Positions 6,619 to 7,582 of a DNA stretch of 7,582 nucleotides are shown piece by piece. Under the pieces are notes generated by a model, which did no database searches, was not told the origin of the DNA, and saw only the letters and a list, made by a program, of their open reading frames with translations. Numbering within the stretch: the stretch's first letter is position 1; each line of letters opens with the position of its first letter. A program made the position numbers and the translations under genes. The stretch comes from JBBKXP01 sp038251315 (GTDB taxonomy: Bacteria > Pseudomonadota > Alphaproteobacteria > Rhodobacterales > Rhodobacteraceae): assembly GCA_038251315.1 (NCBI GenBank), contig JBBSBK010000127.1, positions 1 through 7,582 of the forward strand, in the 5' to 3' direction.

Positions 6619-7454
6619 TTGAACCGCGCCACCATATCCATGATCCCCGGAATCGTGTGCACCTGGTCGGCGTGCGACGGTTGGAAATACTGTTTCAGAC
6701 TGCGCTGGCTCAGCCCTCCCAGAATGGTGAAATAATACATCTCGTAGCCCGGCAGCACCGCGCAGGGATGATAGCCCTTGTCGATGCACACGGTCGATCC
6801 ATCAACGATATGGTAAGCATCGCCCGGCTTGCCGTCCTCACGTTGCAGCATTTGCAACCCCGACCCACGCGGCGGACGAAAGCGGAAATTATAGGTCTCG
6901 TCGTGCCGGGTTTCGTCCGGCAGCCGATCCTTGTCGTGCTTGTGGCTGGGAAACCCCGACCAGCCGCCCGCCCCGACGGTGAACAATTCGGACACCAGCA
7001 GGCGGCCCACCCGGTCGTGGTATTGCGCCCCAAGGATATGCTTGATCTTGCGGTGTGTCTTGGTGTCGTCGGATCCGTATTGCACCCCGTCCAGATCGGC
7101 GACCCGCACGGCAAAAGGGGTCAAGGTTTCGGCAAACTTCGCCCCGGCGATGAACACCTCGGTATCGGTGCGCGCCGTGATTCGGGCGGCGGTGTCTGTC
7201 GGGACATAGACGCCCTCGGGTTCGCCATCCCAGACATCGACGCCGCGGTTGCCGATGTCGGCAAACGTCTGTCCCGCGGTCTCGACCTTCACCGTCCCGG
7301 TGGCAGGCACGACGCAGGTTTCGTATCCCGGCACGCGGTAGTCGAAATGCGCCCCGGCCGCCAGTTTGACGATGTTGAAATAGGTCAGCGGCACATGGCT
7401 ATGGTCCACATCGACGATGGGCTGGTTGTGGTTATCAAAGGGGGGGATGTGCAT
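6615..7454 (-). CDS. iolB: Second IolB-family isomerase (divergent paralogue)
   Basis: This 279-residue protein is a KduI/IolB-type cupin, clearly related to but diverged from the plus-strand IolB. The metal site is His171 and His173 (FPSHKHDKD), Glu186 (RHDETYNFRF) and His229 (KGYHPCA), then GYEMYYFTILGG (236-247). The spacing is identical to that of the first IolB: H-x-H, 13 residues on to Glu, 43 more to His. The N-terminal half (MHIPPFDNHNQPIVDVDHSH) and the C-terminus (IPGIMDMVARFK) do not resemble the canonical copy. It probably isomerises 5-deoxy-glucuronate or a close uronate, feeding the adjacent kinase and aldolase. The start has a well-placed AAAGG 7 bases upstream and lies 11 bases after the kinase stop. 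The stop overlaps the aldolase start (ATGA, 6615-6618). The IolB-family call is secure; the exact substrate is inferred. Confidence 0.87.
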   Translation of the reverse strand: MHIPPFDNHNQPIVDVDHSHVPLTYFNIVKLAAGAHFDYRVPGYETCVVPATGTVKVETAGQTFADIGNRGVDVWDGEPEGVYVPTDTAARITARTDTEVFIAGAKFAETLTPFAVRVADLDGVQYGSDDTKTHRKIKHILGAQYHDRVGRLLVSELFTVGAGGWSGFPSHKHDKDRLPDETRHDETYNFRFRPPRGSGLQMLQREDGKPGDAYHIVDGSTVCIDKGYHPCAVLPGYEMYYFTILGGLSQRSLKQYFQPSHADQVHTIPGIMDMVARFK

Positions 7455-7461
7455 GGGCTGG

Positions 7462-7466
7462 CCTTT
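7462..7466 (-). promoter_or_regulatory. Ribosome binding site of the minus-strand IolB-family gene
   Basis: On the minus strand AAAGG lies 7 bases before the ATG at 7454. It begins within the TGA stop of the upstream kinase gene and supports the annotated start. Confidence 0.6.
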
Positions 7467-7582
7467 CAGGCGGGCGCGGGATGGTCGCGCATGAATCGGT
7501 CAAGTCCGGCGCGGGTCGGGCTGGCCGGGGCGCAGCCCACGTTGGAGACGACGATGGCGGCACTGGCAGCACCACGTTGCAC
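7466..7582 (-). CDS. C-terminus of an IolC-like PfkB-family sugar kinase (5' end outside window)
   Basis: Reading the minus strand from the window edge, one frame stays open for 38 codons and ends in TGA at 7466-7468. The peptide contains AAIVVSNVGCAPASPTRAGL, which resembles the C-terminal end of IolC-type PfkB kinases (a small-residue, then IVVS, then GCAPA-x-PT pattern), followed by a short tail ending DHPAPA. It was too short to stand out as an open frame by itself. The protein ends here, so it lacks the DUF2090 tail seen in the plus-strand gene. The expected activity is phosphorylation of 5-dehydro-2-deoxygluconate or a similar keto-acid. The catalytic base and ATP-binding motifs of the kinase would lie outside the window, so the assignment rests on this C-terminal signature and on its place directly upstream of an isomerase and an aldolase. 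Confidence 0.72.
   Translation of the reverse strand: MQRGAASAAIVVSNVGCAPASPTRAGLDRFMRDHPAPA

Noticed and set aside
6013..6735. Plus-strand open frame of 240 codons opposite the aldolase and the second IolB
   Set aside because: It spans the junction of two well-supported minus-strand genes, and its low-complexity Arg/His-rich product resembles no family.
6619..6789. Upstream extension of the class II aldolase to 6789
   Set aside because: These 57 residues are the isomerase gene read in another frame; the ATGA overlap at 6615-6618 and the family N-terminus place the start at 6618.

Overview
This window is a densely packed inositol-catabolism locus from a GC-rich bacterium. The protein styles, and the core order iolC(DUF2090)-iolD-iolE-...-iolB, fit an alphaproteobacterium, most likely of the Rhodobacterales (Roseobacter) or Rhizobiales type. 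That placement is inferred from how the proteins read, not from a search. Genes fill nearly every base. There is no tRNA, rRNA, CRISPR array, insertion sequence or recognisable promoter, and no intergenic gap exceeds 11 bases.

Plus strand, 1-5769: six genes run as one translationally coupled chain. They are the 3' part of an IolC-type fusion (its C-terminal DUF2090 aldolase-like domain), iolD (ThDP-dependent trihydroxycyclohexanedione hydrolase), iolE (inosose dehydratase), a phytanoyl-CoA-dioxygenase-family Fe(II)/2-oxoglutarate oxygenase, a 68-residue two-helix membrane protein, and iolB (5-deoxy-glucuronate isomerase). Four of the five junctions are start/stop overlaps and the fifth has a single base between genes. 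The true starts of iolE (2696) and iolB (4939) lie inside longer open frames.

Minus strand, 7582-5776: a second operon converges on the first, with only 6 bases between the two stop codons. In transcription order it holds the last 38 residues of an IolC-like PfkB sugar kinase with no DUF2090 tail, a second and divergent IolB-family cupin, and a class II (zinc) aldolase of the IolJ/GatY/FbaA superfamily.

Functionally, the plus strand supplies most of the route from 2-keto-myo-inositol to the late intermediates: IolE dehydrates, IolD opens the ring, IolB isomerises 5-deoxy-glucuronate to 5-dehydro-2-deoxygluconate, and IolC (kinase plus DUF2090) phosphorylates and probably cleaves it. The minus strand repeats the isomerase-kinase-aldolase segment with different proteins. 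Inositol dehydrogenase (IolG), malonate-semialdehyde dehydrogenase (IolA), transporter and regulator are not in the window. The points most worth a second look are this doubled lower pathway, the oxygenase plus mini-membrane-protein pair placed between iolE and iolB, and the altered active-site motifs of the aldolase.
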